A DNA stretch of 64,000 nt, taken from assembly GCA_963819755.1 (NCBI GenBank), contig CAWFXB010000002.1, forward strand, positions 372,001-436,000, read 5' to 3'. Shown one piece after another: positions 33,902 through 43,830 of the stretch. This DNA comes from VRUE01 sp963819755 (GTDB taxonomy: Bacteria > Actinomycetota > Thermoleophilia > Solirubrobacterales > 70-9). The notes below the pieces were generated by a model. It did no database searches, was not told the DNA's origin, and saw only the letters and a list, made by a program, of their open reading frames with translations. Numbering within the stretch: position 1 is the first letter of the stretch; each line of letters opens with the position of its first letter. Position numbers and translations under genes: made by a program.

Positions 33902-36900
33902 CTACCTGCGCTGATGCTTTTTGTGCTTTCTGACCTTCCCACAGCTCGGCTTCACGACCGGCTTGGAGTCATAGGGCACTCCGTTTTGCCCGGTGAGAGC
34001 GGCGTCTGCCTTGTTGGTCCCGGCGCAGAGGTTTCTGCTGTTGACCACAAGTCCCTTTTTGCCGCCCTGCATGTTGAGTATGAATTTGGAGACGGGTGCG
34101 TCGGGGACGGTTTCGAAGCTCGAGCGGATTCCGCCTTTGAAGGAGTCGATGCGACCGACGATGTCCACGTTGACGATGCCGTGCAGAGCTGCGACGAGAT
34201 CTGGCAGCTTGTGGCTTGAGGAGCGTAGGTAGACGGGCCCTTCAACCGGTTCGTCGAGCAGAGGCGTGAATGCCCTTGCGTAGCCGTATTGGGCCGCTTT
34301 GGGACAACCGCCACCGGCTCCGCCGTTTGCGGCGTATTGGACCCTGGTGCAGATCGTCCTGATGTGGGCCTGGTCGAGGAACGCCGACTGCGGCAGGGTC
34401 ACGACCGCTTTGCCGATGTTGGCGTCTGCGCTCCTTGCGTTGAGAACCGCCTTCAGCGCCGGGTGATCGCCTCGCTTGGTCCCGCCGTGAAGCTCCAAGG
34501 CAAGCTTGGGCTTGAAGGCGAGGCTTGCGCAGCTCGCCGCCTGGTAGGGGGTCGAAAGGTCGACAGGCACGTCATCGCTCGGGTCGAAGACGTTGCGGTA
34601 GGCGCCGAAGATCGTCGACTTGGCGGTGCTTCGTTCGCAACTGGTCGGATTGAGGATGAAGTCGGGCTTGTCGACGTAGACGCGCAGGTCCCGGACCTTC
34701 AAGACGATCCCTTTGAGGATGTGGGGGATCGGGTCTGAGTTGGCTCCGTCTACTTCGACTTCGGCCGTCACCGGGTTCAAGGTCAATGCCTCCCTGACGA
34801 CGACGGTGCCAGCGTCGAAGGGACCGGCCAGAGCCGGGGTGATTGAGATCACCGAAAGCGGATCGCCGTGGTAGGCCCCGCCGAGGTAGAGCTTGCCCGG
34901 GACGTAAGTCAACGAATCGCCGACTCCCGCCCCGGCGAAGGTGTGGCCGATCAGGGAGCTGGACGGACAGCTCGGTGAAGCGAGCTCTTGCCTACCCGTC
35001 TTTGACCTCGCCGAGGCAATCGCAGCATCGGAGCATTTGGAGATCCCGGCGAGCTTGCCGAGCACTCCTGGCGGAAGCACCGCCGAGAACTTGGTCATGT
35101 CCTGGTCTCCGTCGTGCCTTACGAGGCGCATGTCGAAGGGCGAGTAGGACTTGGCGTTGTTGTTGACCGAGCCCGCCTGGAATTCTGGGTTGAAGGGCGG
35201 CAGGCCTCCACTTGGACAGGGGCCTCCGTTTACTCCCTTGGTGATTTCGAAGTCCGCGGTAACCGTCTTGGGGTTGTTGGGAGCAGACGATGGGTAGAAC
35301 TTCGAGACCGTCGTGTATTTGCCGCAGGCCAACGGCGAGATGAGCGCCGCCCTCGCCCCTTCCTTGAAGTGGAAGAGGAAGTGGCTGAAGGGCAGCTGGG
35401 GGATGTCTTCCAGGGTCGTCACCAGCTGGCCCGTTTTCGGGTCCGCTTCGACTTTCAAGGGCTTCTTGACCATGACGCCGAGCCTGGTGTTCCTGAGCAC
35501 CATGTACAGGGCTACATCGGTGTCGAAGGGGTTCTCGGCGCCGTGTTCGCTGGTCAGCGGGTTGTCCTGCTGGGCAAGGTAGACGGAGCCGAAGACCTTT
35601 TCTTTGGCGAGCAACGGCGTTTCAAGTTCGAGCGAGCCGATCTTGGAGTCGCTCGGACAGCCTTCGCCTTCAGAGGAGAAAGTCGTCTCCTTGGCATACT
35701 CCGACGGGGTGCAGAAGCCAAGGCCTTCGCCCACCGAGGGGTTGATCGTCACCCCTTCGGGGAGCGTGACGACCACCTTCTGCGCCAGCGATTCGTTGAT
35801 CGCCGAGGGGTTTTCAAGCCCGTCATTGGGCATGTAAACGTTCAAATCGAACGCGGTCCCCGTCTCGGCCTGGCTAGTCGAGAGGTTCGCTTCCGTTTTT
35901 GGGTCGAAGTTGAGCTTCTCGCAGCCAATGACGCCGACCGGGTTCCCGGCGAGGTCCTTGGTTTCGTCGTGTGCAATGACGAAGTCGCCGCGGTGCTGCC
36001 AGGAGTCGGCGCTGAAAGTCGACTCGAGCGGCCCCGAGCAGGCGCTCGGCATCGTCAAGAAAGCGGTGTGGGTGACAGGCACGGGACAGCCTGGTCCTCC
36101 TTCTCCAAAGTGCAGGCCGCAGGCACCCCGCCTGTGATCGTGGCTGGGATCCGAAGGGTCGCCCCAGAGGTCGACGGAGACGCCCGACATGTCGCCGGTC
36201 TGGGGCACGTCGAGCACTTCGGAGCCGAGCCCGTAGTCGCCGTCGCTGCGGATCTTGCCGAGCAGGTGGATCGGGATGCCGAGGCCGCCCGTGTTGAAGC
36301 CGAGCTCGGCCGGGCGCCCCTGCGGCGGCACCATGTTGTAGAGGGGCTCGGTGAGGGTCGGCGCGGCGAAACCACCGAAGAGGGTGAGAGCGATATGGAC
36401 CAGGCCGACGGCGGAGGCGTCGGGGCATCTGCTTATATCGAGTTCGACCTCGTTGCAGCGCACGGGCGTCGCTTCGGGATTGATGACGAAGCCTGCCGGT
36501 AGGTTGGCGACGATGCTCTTGGGGCTCTCGGCAGGAAGGCCTTCCGTGACCAGGTTGAACTGGGCGTCGATCCGCATCTGGTAGGGATGCGCGCCAGCGC
36601 GGGTCTCGGCGCCGCCACCCCCATCGAATATGGCGCTTTCGAATCCCTCCAGGCCGAAGGAGGAGAGTTCAGTGCTGACGGTCGACTGCACGCTGTCGGA
36701 AGCGGCGACAGCGCCGCCGCCCGAGATGCTCACCCGGTTGGTCACGACCGGTGGCGCACCGCTAGCGACGTTGACGGGAAGCTCCACGTAGAGCTGACTG
36801 CCCGGGTTGACGACGGTGGCGCCGCTGCAACTGACCGAGGCGTTGTTGCAGGTGAAGACTTCATTGATGATGCCGTTCTTTTCGCCATCGTCGAACATGT

Positions 36901-37210
36901 GGAAATAGCGCCCGAAGACAGGCGGTTTCGGATTGAGGCTGAGACCTTCGGGCAGTTCGTCGGTGATCGTGAACGGGGTCCCATCCGTCGCTTTGGAGCC
37001 GATGTTGGTGGCGACGATGGAATAGATGCCGTCGCCGTTGCTGTCGCCTGGGGTGAGGTTGGTCGGCGAGAGGACCATCGTGGAGATCTTCCAGGCCGGT
37101 CCCGCCGGAGACGCCCCTGCCGTGCAGGGAAGGCAAGCGGCGATGAGCGCGATAGTAATAACGGCGCGGCGCAACATCTTTGCGGTCTTCACTCGCTTTG
37201 CCGAAATCAC
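33902..37210 (-). CDS. Giant exported repeat protein (about 1,102 aa) with basic C-terminus
   Basis: Start GTG 37210 overlaps the upstream stop (GTGA) and has GGAGG six bases before it. The signal peptide follows (LRRAVITIALIAACLPCTAGA). Near the N-terminus is a DUF11-like segment (FTITDELPEGLSLNP), followed by long beta-rich modules with recurring phrases such as TLPEGVTINPSVGEGLGFCTPSEY and LPQSAFLDQAHIRTICTRVQY, rich in paired Cys. The C-terminus ends CGKVRKHKKHQRR. The architecture is seen in large surface proteins of Thermoleophilia; no catalytic site is visible. It is second in an operon with the propeller protein. Confidence 0.75.
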   Translation of the reverse strand: MISAKRVKTAKMLRRAVITIALIAACLPCTAGASPAGPAWKISTMVLSPTNLTPGDSNGDGIYSIVATNIGSKATDGTPFTITDELPEGLSLNPKPPVFGRYFHMFDDGEKNGIINEVFTCNNASVSCSGATVVNPGSQLYVELPVNVASGAPPVVTNRVSISGGGAVAASDSVQSTVSTELSSFGLEGFESAIFDGGGGAETRAGAHPYQMRIDAQFNLVTEGLPAESPKSIVANLPAGFVINPEATPVRCNEVELDISRCPDASAVGLVHIALTLFGGFAAPTLTEPLYNMVPPQGRPAELGFNTGGLGIPIHLLGKIRSDGDYGLGSEVLDVPQTGDMSGVSVDLWGDPSDPSHDHRRGACGLHFGEGGPGCPVPVTHTAFLTMPSACSGPLESTFSADSWQHRGDFVIAHDETKDLAGNPVGVIGCEKLNFDPKTEANLSTSQAETGTAFDLNVYMPNDGLENPSAINESLAQKVVVTLPEGVTINPSVGEGLGFCTPSEYAKETTFSSEGEGCPSDSKIGSLELETPLLAKEKVFGSVYLAQQDNPLTSEHGAENPFDTDVALYMVLRNTRLGVMVKKPLKVEADPKTGQLVTTLEDIPQLPFSHFLFHFKEGARAALISPLACGKYTTVSKFYPSSAPNNPKTVTADFEITKGVNGGPCPSGGLPPFNPEFQAGSVNNNAKSYSPFDMRLVRHDGDQDMTKFSAVLPPGVLGKLAGISKCSDAAIASARSKTGRQELASPSCPSSSLIGHTFAGAGVGDSLTYVPGKLYLGGAYHGDPLSVISITPALAGPFDAGTVVVREALTLNPVTAEVEVDGANSDPIPHILKGIVLKVRDLRVYVDKPDFILNPTSCERSTAKSTIFGAYRNVFDPSDDVPVDLSTPYQAASCASLAFKPKLALELHGGTKRGDHPALKAVLNARSADANIGKAVVTLPQSAFLDQAHIRTICTRVQYAANGGAGGGCPKAAQYGYARAFTPLLDEPVEGPVYLRSSSHKLPDLVAALHGIVNVDIVGRIDSFKGGIRSSFETVPDAPVSKFILNMQGGKKGLVVNSRNLCAGTNKADAALTGQNGVPYDSKPVVKPSCGKVRKHKKHQRR

Positions 37211-40200
37211 TTGGAACCTCCGCGGTTGGCGTTTGCTCGGTTGACGTGGCGCTTCTGCGCTCGGTTGCGGCGCCTTCGCTGGCAGTGCGATTTGCCGCCC
37301 TGACGTACCTTGCGCATGCCCTTGGGACATTTGCGGCCGACGGCGTGCGGGTGCACGTTGCCCGCACCCTGATAGGCGGCGCTGGCGAGACTCGGATCGG
37401 GCGGCGGCGCAGGGTTCGCCTGGCAGGCCGTGGTCGAGCAGGTCGGCGGCGACAGCGTGTGCTGGGACGCAAGGCCCGCGCCGACGCCGGCGTCATACAC
37501 GTCGACGAGCTGGTCCTGATCGGTGGGAACCAGCTGCTGTTCGGTGAAGAAGAAGACGTGGTCGCCGTTCTTCGAAGCACCGAGGAAGTTGGAGGGTTGG
37601 GGATCGGTGCCGCTCGAGATCAGGTAGAGGCAACCGCCGTCCTGGCTTTCGGATCCACAGCTTCCCTCTCCCTTCGCCTCCCACTCGTAGACGTCGGTGA
37701 CGTGGTTGGTGTCGCTCGGGACCAGGGCATCGGCGCTCTCGAAGAAGAAGCGGTTACCGTCAGCCGAGAGGTTGCGCGAAGCACCGTTGGTAGTTTCGAT
37801 GGGGCTGCCAATGAACCCGCCGCTCGTTGACAACCCGGAACCACCGGTTGATGGCGTTCCCGTCGGCAAGCAGGTGACACAGAGCAGCCTTTCTTCGGGA
37901 GCGCCGTAGCGGAAGAACTCGGTTGCTTTGCCACTGTTGTGGTAGCCGGTGAGGCTTTCGGTCGAGCTGAAGGCAATCGCACTGCCGTCGGCGCTGACCC
38001 TGGTTTGAATGAAGGAGATCTGCGGGCTAGCGATGAAGGTGGTTACGCCGTTGTGGTACACGTAGAGGTTGCATTTGGCCTGGAAGCTGTGGCAGTCGTC
38101 GACGTGTGAGGCACCCGGGGCCAACGCACCCTCAGCGAAGAAGTAGACGTAGGAGCCATCGGCAGAGATACCAAGCACTTCCTGTACCCCGGCGCCAGAG
38201 GGGTCGGCGGGATTGGAATCGACGGTGAGGTCGGTGAGTTCGCCGGTGTCGGCGTCATAGGTATAGAGATCCTGGCCATGGGACGCGTTGCCCAATGGTG
38301 CCGTACAGGCGTTTCCCCCACTTGAGTGCGCGGTCGAGTCGTCAGTCAGTTTCTCGCAGCTGAGGAAGAAGGCCTTGGAGCCGTCGGGGGTGACGTCTTC
38401 GAGTCTGGCCTGTTTTTCCCCTCCCGGGTCGGGCGTCGTGCGCTGGGAGGCCGAGATCCGGATAGTCTTCGTGCCGTCTTCACGCACATAGAGGCGGCCG
38501 GAATTGAAGGGCTGGCCAGGGCCCCTGACCGTAAAGAAGACGCGCGAGCCGTCGCGGGAGATCTTGCCTTGACTACCTTCGCCCGTGCCTTCGGCGGGGA
38601 CGACACAGGCGGGACCAGCTTCGTCATCGCAGCTCACTTCCGAGCCAGAGGGAACACGGTCGATGAGCGTGAGGGCGCCGTGGTCGATGTCGTAGAGATT
38701 GATCTTCCCCGCTGGCGCTGCTGGCAGGAGCTGCGAGGTGCTCAGAAAAGCCACGTGGGCCGGGTCGGCGGCGAAGCCGGCGAGGGAAGGGAAGAACTGT
38801 TCCGGGGCGACGGGACCGACAGACTGGAAGGCGGCCGTTTCGCTGTCGCGCAGGAAGAGCTGCGTGCCGGCGCCGCCCGGCCCTTCGCCTTTGACCAGAG
38901 CAGATGAGAGATCTTCGTTCACGCCAATGGCATCCGCTCCGAAGCCGGGGTTAGTGGTGGGCAGGAATCCGTCGGTGCTCCAGCCGCCCGACCCGCGGGA
39001 GGCGAGGAAGGGCACGAGTTTGGAGAGGCCGCCCGTGGTCGGCAGGCCACCGTTGCTGAAGAAGGTGAAACGGTCGCCGGAGGGGCTGACGGCCCCGGCC
39101 GCGATCTGGGCGTTGGCGCCGTGCTTTTCGATCGGCGTCCCCTGCTCGTAGGCACGGCAGTCGGGCAGGCGGCTGCCGGCGCCGGTGCGGAACTCGTCGT
39201 TGGGGCAGGGGGCGAAGGACTGACTCACCGGGTAGGTGGCAAAGGTCGCGTCGGCGCCGGCGGCGCCGGCCACTTCGTTGGTTGCGACGAAGCGGAAGTG
39301 GTAGGCGATGCCGGGTTCGAGGCCGCCGACCTGGACGCTGACGGGGTGCAGGCCGTTGTCGGAGGAAAATCCGAGGGGAGCGCTCTCGGAGGTGCTCTGT
39401 CCATATGCGCCCGTCGTGCCGTATTCGACGTGATAGGTCGTCGCGGCGCCCCGGGGATTGACCTTGGCGGCAAGCGTCGCCTCGGTCGTGCCGACCGATT
39501 CGACCGTCTCTTCTTCGACCAGCGGCGCGGTGGGGCCACTGGTGAACTGACCGTCGAAACCATGGTTTTCGCCGATCGCGTTCTTCGCGGCGAGGCGATA
39601 GTGGTAGACCGTCGCCGGTTGGAGGCCACTGACGGAAGCGCTCACCGCGTGGGGATTCGAGTCGACCGGGATCGAGCCGGCGGCGGGGACGCACGGGTAC
39701 TTCTCAGCACCGGTGACGTTTTCGTACTTGGTGTTGATGAACTGACTGGCCGGGACGACTTCGAAGTGGCAGTCTTCGACCGCCAGGCTCCTGGGGTTGA
39801 CGGTTCCGTGCACGGTCGCGGCGGTGGCGGCGATGGCGTCGGCGCCTTCGGTGGTCGTCTTCGGCAGCGAGGCCGGCGGGCCGAAGACGTCGATCTTGTG
39901 GTTGCCGACGTCGGAGAGGAATACTTCTTCGGTGGCTTCGTCGATGGCGATGCCACCGAATTCGCCGTAGTATTCGCCGCCGGCGCCAAATTCGTAGAGG
40001 AGTGTCCCGGTACTGTCGTAGACTGAGACGTATTCTCCGTGGACGACGTAGAGTTCGCCGGTCGAGCGGTCGACGGTGAGCGCGAAGGTGGCTTCCGGGT
40101 CGATCTGGATGGCTGTTCCGGTATTGTATTCACTCCCCGCCGTGTACTCGTAGGTCGGGCCGTATTCTTCGGCAACGAAGAGGTTGTCTCCGGAGTCGAG

Positions 40201-40824
40201 GGCGATGCGGCAGGAGAACTTCGTGACGGGGATAGACGAAAGCCCAATGCCGGCGGGGCTGTACTTGTGGACATTGCGTTCGCCGCCAGCGGATACCCAG
40301 ATAGAGCCCGAGGAGCCGACCGCGACGCCGCAGGGGGTGCTGACGCTCAGCGGAAAGCCGACGAGCGCTGAGCCGCTTTCGCTCAGGCCGAGGAGCTTGT
40401 CCGCACCGTAGTTGGCGAGGTAGATGTCGTGCGACGAGCTGTCGACGGCAAGGTCGTCATAGGAGCCGATCGTCGGCTGGCTCAGCGGAAAGCTGCCGCC
40501 GAGCGGGATGTGAGCGCCGGGCGTGGACGCGTCGAACCCGTAGATCTTGTGCCCTTCCTGGTCCACGGAGTAGAGGCGCTTGTTGCTCTGGTCGAGGGCC
40601 AGAGCGGTCGGGTATGAGAAGGAGGTGCCAGAGGTGCCGTCGGGGCCGAAGGAACCGACTTTCGTGCGGTATTCGATCGCAAAGGCCGAGCCCGGAAGAA
40701 GGCAGGCTGACGCCATCAGAGCCACGAGCAGCGCAACGAGGGCGCCGGAACGACGGATGAACCGGCTGCTTGCGCCCCGGCCCGGGTTCGATCCCAGCGA
40801 CGATGCCTTCGCGTGGCTTCTCAC
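37207..40824 (-). CDS. Giant exported beta-propeller / Fn3 protein (about 1,205 aa) with basic C-terminus
   Basis: Start GTG 40824 follows AAGGAG at good spacing; the open frame upstream is not protein-like. After a signal (GALVALLVALMASACLLPGSAFA), an NHL-type six-bladed propeller (about 60-330: LALDQSNKRLYSVDQEGHKIYGF, EEVFLSDVGNHKIDVFG) is followed by two fibronectin-like domains (NPRGAATTYHVEYGTT, TVYHYRLAAKN) and a TolB-like WD40 part (SPSGDRFTFFSNGG, SPLEDVTPDGSKAFF-type blades). It ends with a Cys-rich basic tail. A surface or matrix role is inferred. Confidence 0.78.
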   Translation of the reverse strand: MRSHAKASSLGSNPGRGASSRFIRRSGALVALLVALMASACLLPGSAFAIEYRTKVGSFGPDGTSGTSFSYPTALALDQSNKRLYSVDQEGHKIYGFDASTPGAHIPLGGSFPLSQPTIGSYDDLAVDSSSHDIYLANYGADKLLGLSESGSALVGFPLSVSTPCGVAVGSSGSIWVSAGGERNVHKYSPAGIGLSSIPVTKFSCRIALDSGDNLFVAEEYGPTYEYTAGSEYNTGTAIQIDPEATFALTVDRSTGELYVVHGEYVSVYDSTGTLLYEFGAGGEYYGEFGGIAIDEATEEVFLSDVGNHKIDVFGPPASLPKTTTEGADAIAATAATVHGTVNPRSLAVEDCHFEVVPASQFINTKYENVTGAEKYPCVPAAGSIPVDSNPHAVSASVSGLQPATVYHYRLAAKNAIGENHGFDGQFTSGPTAPLVEEETVESVGTTEATLAAKVNPRGAATTYHVEYGTTGAYGQSTSESAPLGFSSDNGLHPVSVQVGGLEPGIAYHFRFVATNEVAGAAGADATFATYPVSQSFAPCPNDEFRTGAGSRLPDCRAYEQGTPIEKHGANAQIAAGAVSPSGDRFTFFSNGGLPTTGGLSKLVPFLASRGSGGWSTDGFLPTTNPGFGADAIGVNEDLSSALVKGEGPGGAGTQLFLRDSETAAFQSVGPVAPEQFFPSLAGFAADPAHVAFLSTSQLLPAAPAGKINLYDIDHGALTLIDRVPSGSEVSCDDEAGPACVVPAEGTGEGSQGKISRDGSRVFFTVRGPGQPFNSGRLYVREDGTKTIRISASQRTTPDPGGEKQARLEDVTPDGSKAFFLSCEKLTDDSTAHSSGGNACTAPLGNASHGQDLYTYDADTGELTDLTVDSNPADPSGAGVQEVLGISADGSYVYFFAEGALAPGASHVDDCHSFQAKCNLYVYHNGVTTFIASPQISFIQTRVSADGSAIAFSSTESLTGYHNSGKATEFFRYGAPEERLLCVTCLPTGTPSTGGSGLSTSGGFIGSPIETTNGASRNLSADGNRFFFESADALVPSDTNHVTDVYEWEAKGEGSCGSESQDGGCLYLISSGTDPQPSNFLGASKNGDHVFFFTEQQLVPTDQDQLVDVYDAGVGAGLASQHTLSPPTCSTTACQANPAPPPDPSLASAAYQGAGNVHPHAVGRKCPKGMRKVRQGGKSHCQRRRRNRAQKRHVNRANANRGGSK

Positions 40825-40998
40825 GTAGCTCTCTCCTTGTCCCTGAGCCCCTCTGCCGGCCGCTTCCCTTTGCGGCACCCGTTGGGCTCGGTTGTTCCCT
40901 GTTGGTGCTTCCGCCGCCCTCTCCCTGAGCGCGGCCTGTCGCAGGATAAAAGAAACCGTTTACAAATGCAAGGAGAAGTTTTTGAGATGAAGGAATTC

Positions 40999-41014
40999 GG
41001 CTCCAGAAGGAGCC
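40999..41014 (-). terminator. Short hairpin after a TetR gene
   Basis: GGCTCC and GGAGCC pair around AGAA, 24 bp beyond the stop of the minus-strand TetR gene. The minus-strand sequence that follows is moderately T-rich. It is a weak terminator candidate. The rest of 40825-41037 holds the promoter region of the propeller gene, including an AT-rich stretch near 40947-40982. Confidence 0.35.
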
Positions 41015-41037
41015 TCGGAGCAGGTGGAAGAGAGCGG

Positions 41038-41712
41038 CTAAGCGGCCGCGGCGGCCTTGCGCTTGGCCTCGGCGCGGCCGAGGTAGGGCGCCAGCGCAAG
41101 CTCGGTCAGGTCGGGTAAGAGCTCGGGGAGGCGACGAGCACCGCCGCTGTTGAGGCGGCGGGCGATCAGGGTGGCGATGCCGCCGACGAGAGCCTGGTCG
41201 CGGACTTCCATGTCGAGCTCGGAGGGCGGCGGCTCGGGGCGCAGGGCGGCGGCGAGGAGCTGCATCGCCTCGCGGTAGCGGGCGGCGACGTCGCCGCCCG
41301 CGGCCAGCGGCTCGATCAGGAAGCAGCGAGCGACCGCGGCGTCGCGGGCGAGGACATCGAGCAGTGCGCCGAGGCGAGCCCGCACTCGCTCCGGCCACTC
41401 CTCCCCCGCCCCCGGCGCCGCCAGCATCGAGTCGAGGACGTGGGCCTCGATCATCTCGTAGGCCGCCGCGAAGCAGTCCTCCTTGCCCTCGAAGTACTCG
41501 TAGAAGGTGCGGCGGGAGATCTTTGCCGCGGCGGTGATCTTGGCGATCGTGGTCGCGTTGTAGCCGTGCTCGGCGACGGCCTCGACGACGCCGTTGAGCA
41601 GGCGTTCGCGCTGGTTCTCGGCGACGAAGACGCGGGGCAGGCCGTGGCGGCCGGGGGGAAGGCGGTCGCCCCGGGCGACGGTCCCGGCCGCTTGCCGGCC
41701 GCCGTCAGCCAT
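41038..41712 (-). CDS. TetR-family regulator (1 of 4)
   Basis: The 224-aa protein has an N-terminal extension RLPPGRHGLPRVFVAENQRERLL, then the HTH (GYNATTIAKITAAAKISRRTFYEYFEGKEDCFAAAYE) and a helical ligand domain. The same LPPGRHG-IP preface occurs in the frameshifted TetR gene at 43128, so they are paralogues. Its start overlaps the end of the second TetR gene by 8 bp; the two are one operon. Target genes are unknown. The C-terminus is Ala/Lys-rich. Confidence 0.88.
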   Translation of the reverse strand: MADGGRQAAGTVARGDRLPPGRHGLPRVFVAENQRERLLNGVVEAVAEHGYNATTIAKITAAAKISRRTFYEYFEGKEDCFAAAYEMIEAHVLDSMLAAPGAGEEWPERVRARLGALLDVLARDAAVARCFLIEPLAAGGDVAARYREAMQLLAAALRPEPPPSELDMEVRDQALVGGIATLIARRLNSGGARRLPELLPDLTELALAPYLGRAEAKRKAAAAA

Positions 41713-42346
41713 CGCCGAGGTAGGGAGCGAGGGCGATGTCTACCAGTTGGGGGTAGAGCGCCTCCAGCCCCTCGACGTCGCCTGTCTCGAGCCGCTCGCG
41801 CAGCAGCCAGGCAAGGGCGCCGGCGGTCGCCTCCTCGTGGGTGGCGGGCAGGTCCTGCGGGGCGGTCACGAGCGCGCGGCCCTCGCGCAGCTTCGCCGCG
41901 ACGCGGTCGAGCGCCGCCTCGAAGTGGACGCTCAGTTGCGGGCCACCGGTCTGCGCTTCGACCAGGCAGAGCCGTGCCCGCTCCGGCTCGACGACGATCA
42001 GCTCGAGCACCACACGAAGTCCGGTCGCGATCTGCTCGGGCCAGGAGAGCTCCTCGGGCCCTGTGAGCTGCGCCAGCTCCTCCGCCCCCGCTTCGACTGC
42101 CCGGTCGAAGGCGGCGACGAAGCTCCCCTCCTTGCCCTCGAAGAACTCGTAGAAGGTGACCGAGGAGACACCGGCCTCCTTGACCAGGGCTTCGATCGAA
42201 GTGCCGGCGACACCCTGCTCGGCGATCAGCCGCTCGGCGGCATCGAGGATCCGTTCGCGCTGGGGCGCCGAGAGCGCCCTTGCCCCCGCCTCCTCCCCCC
42301 GCCCATGAGACGGCTTGGAGGCCAGTCTTTGCGAGAGGTACTGCAT
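41705..42346 (-). CDS. TetR-family regulator (2 of 4)
   Basis: The 213-aa regulator has the HTH region RERILDAAERLIAEQGVAGTSIEALVKEAGVSSVTFYEFFEGKEGSF (residues about 29-75) and a C-terminal domain ending LVDIALAPYLGDG, close in style to TELALAPYLG of regulator 1. It is first of the minus-strand TetR pair and divergent from the plus-strand pair; 68 bp separate the start codons. Autoregulation of both pairs from this region is plausible. Confidence 0.88.
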   Translation of the reverse strand: MQYLSQRLASKPSHGRGEEAGARALSAPQRERILDAAERLIAEQGVAGTSIEALVKEAGVSSVTFYEFFEGKEGSFVAAFDRAVEAGAEELAQLTGPEELSWPEQIATGLRVVLELIVVEPERARLCLVEAQTGGPQLSVHFEAALDRVAAKLREGRALVTAPQDLPATHEEATAGALAWLLRERLETGDVEGLEALYPQLVDIALAPYLGDG

Positions 42347-42414
42347 GACTCGAGGGTAGCCGACTTGAGAAAGATTTCATATCTGGCAAAAAAGGAGTAG
42401 TTTTTATAGGGCGT
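42347..42414. promoter_or_regulatory. Shared promoter region of two divergent TetR pairs
   Basis: This AT-rich 68-bp region stands out from the GC-rich surroundings. It contains GAAAGATTTC-type and AGATTTCATATCT partial inverted repeats and an AAAAA...TTTTT pair. It must hold promoters for both directions and is the natural site for TetR operators. Exact sites cannot be assigned. Confidence 0.5.
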
Positions 42415-43131
42415 ATGTCAGCGAAAGCCTCAGCAGCCGTCGATCGAGTCGATTCGCTGGGAGCAAACCGAGGCTCCGAGCTGGACGTGCGCGAGGGGGC
42501 AATGGAAGGGGTGCTGGCGGTCTGCGGCGAGGTCGGCTTCCGCGAGACGTCGGTGCGCGCGATCCTCGAGCACAGCGGCGGGCACCGGGCGCAGTTCTAC
42601 CAGCACTTCGAGAGCAAGGAGGACTGCTTCGCCCAGGCCTATGCCGTCTGGATCGAGCGGCTCTGCGTCAGCGTGCTCGAAGCGGCGGCGACCACTCCCG
42701 GCTGGGAGGCCGGCGTCCGCGAGGCGATAGTGCGCCTCTTCCAGTTCGTCACCGCGCGGCCGGCGATTGCCCGGGCGCTCTTCGTCGAGGTTCAGATCGC
42801 CGGCGAGCCGGCGCTGGCCCGTCACGAGGCGGCGGTCGAGCGCCTCGCCGCGGCGATCGACAGCGCCCGCGCCGACATCGACCCGGGCGAGGCGCCACCG
42901 GAGGCGACCGGCGTCTTCGTCGTCGGCGGGATCGAGTCATGCGTCGCCGAGGCCCTCGGCGCCGGTGACTCGGCGCGCCTCTGGGACACCCTGCCCGAGC
43001 TGATGCACTTCGCAGTCGGCTCCTACCTGGGCAAGGAGGAGGCCGAAGGCGCCTTCGAGCGGGCCAGCGAGATGCTCGAGCGCGAACGGGAGCGGTTGAT
43101 TGGGGCCGAGGAAGAGGGCGGGGAGAGATGA
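42415..43131 (+). CDS. TetR-family regulator (3 of 4)
   Basis: The 238-aa regulator has LDVREGAMEGVLAVCGEVGFRETSVRAILEHSGGHRAQFYQHFESKEDCFAQAY as its HTH region (residues about 24-76; split motif FRETSVRAILEHSG and QFYQHFESKEDCF) and a ligand domain with IARALFVEVQIAG. The C-terminus is a charged helix. ATG 42415 overlaps no upstream gene; its stop overlaps the fourth TetR frame (ATGA at 43128). Confidence 0.86.
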   Translation: MSAKASAAVDRVDSLGANRGSELDVREGAMEGVLAVCGEVGFRETSVRAILEHSGGHRAQFYQHFESKEDCFAQAYAVWIERLCVSVLEAAATTPGWEAGVREAIVRLFQFVTARPAIARALFVEVQIAGEPALARHEAAVERLAAAIDSARADIDPGEAPPEATGVFVVGGIESCVAEALGAGDSARLWDTLPELMHFAVGSYLGKEEAEGAFERASEMLERERERLIGAEEEGGER

Positions 43132-43818
43132 CCGAGCTGCGCCTGATTGGCGGCACCGCCCTCGCCGAGCCCGCGGAGGCAGAGCCGGTGCCGGCGCTGC
43201 GCCTCCCCCCCGGTCGCCACGGCATCCCCGCCGGCCTGGTCCGTGCCCACCAGCGCCTGCGCCTGCTCGAAGGCTTCGGCGACCGTCGTCGCCGAGCAGG
43301 GCTACGGCCGCATCACCGCGGCTCGCGTGACCGAGCTGGCCGGTGTCTCCAGCCGCACCTTCTACCAGCACTTCGAGGACCTCTGGGCCTGCCTGCTGGC
43401 GGCGTACGAGACGGAGGCAAGCCGGCTCTGCGAGGAGATCGAGGGGGCGTGCGCGGCGCTGGTCGAGGAGCGCGGCCCGATCGCCGCAGCGGATCGGCGC
43501 GGCCGGGCGCGGGCCGGCATCGCCGCGGCGCTCGGCTTCCTCGCCGCCGCGCCCGACGTCGCCCGCCTGCTCAGCGCCGAGCCGCCGCCGCAAATCGCGG
43601 CGCTCAGCGGCGCCCGCCGCGACCTGATCGAACGCCTCGGCGCGATGCTGCGCGAAGTGCTCACCGACCCCGCCGGCGCCACGCCGCTGCCGGGGCTCGA
43701 GCGCCGCCTGATCGGCGCCGCGCTGGCGCTGGTCTCGACCCGCGCCGCGAGCGGCGACCCGCAGCGCCTGCGGGATCTGGAGCCGGAGCTGAGCGAGCTC
43801 CTGCTCGCCTCGCTGTAG
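43128..43818 (+). pseudogene. TetR-family regulator (4 of 4), frameshifted
   Basis: The N-terminal frame from ATG 43128 encodes LRLPPGRHGIPAGLVRAHQRLRLLEGF, then loses homology. The HTH and ligand domain continue in the next frame (ATVVAEQGYGRITAARVTELAGVSSRTFYQHFEDLWACLL to LLLASL). Removing one G of the pair at 43278-43279 joins them as LLEGF-ATVVAEQGY. Alignment with regulator 1 across the join is continuous. It is either a recent inactivation or a sequencing error. ATGA overlap with regulator 3 shows it was a coupled pair. Confidence 0.85.
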
Positions 43819-43830
43819 ATGGCGCTCCTG

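Noticed and set aside
40741..40810. Possible tRNA T-arm (GGGTTCGATCCC) near the start of the propeller gene
   Set aside because: No acceptor, D or anticodon stem can be formed upstream, and the sequence encodes the signal-peptide region.
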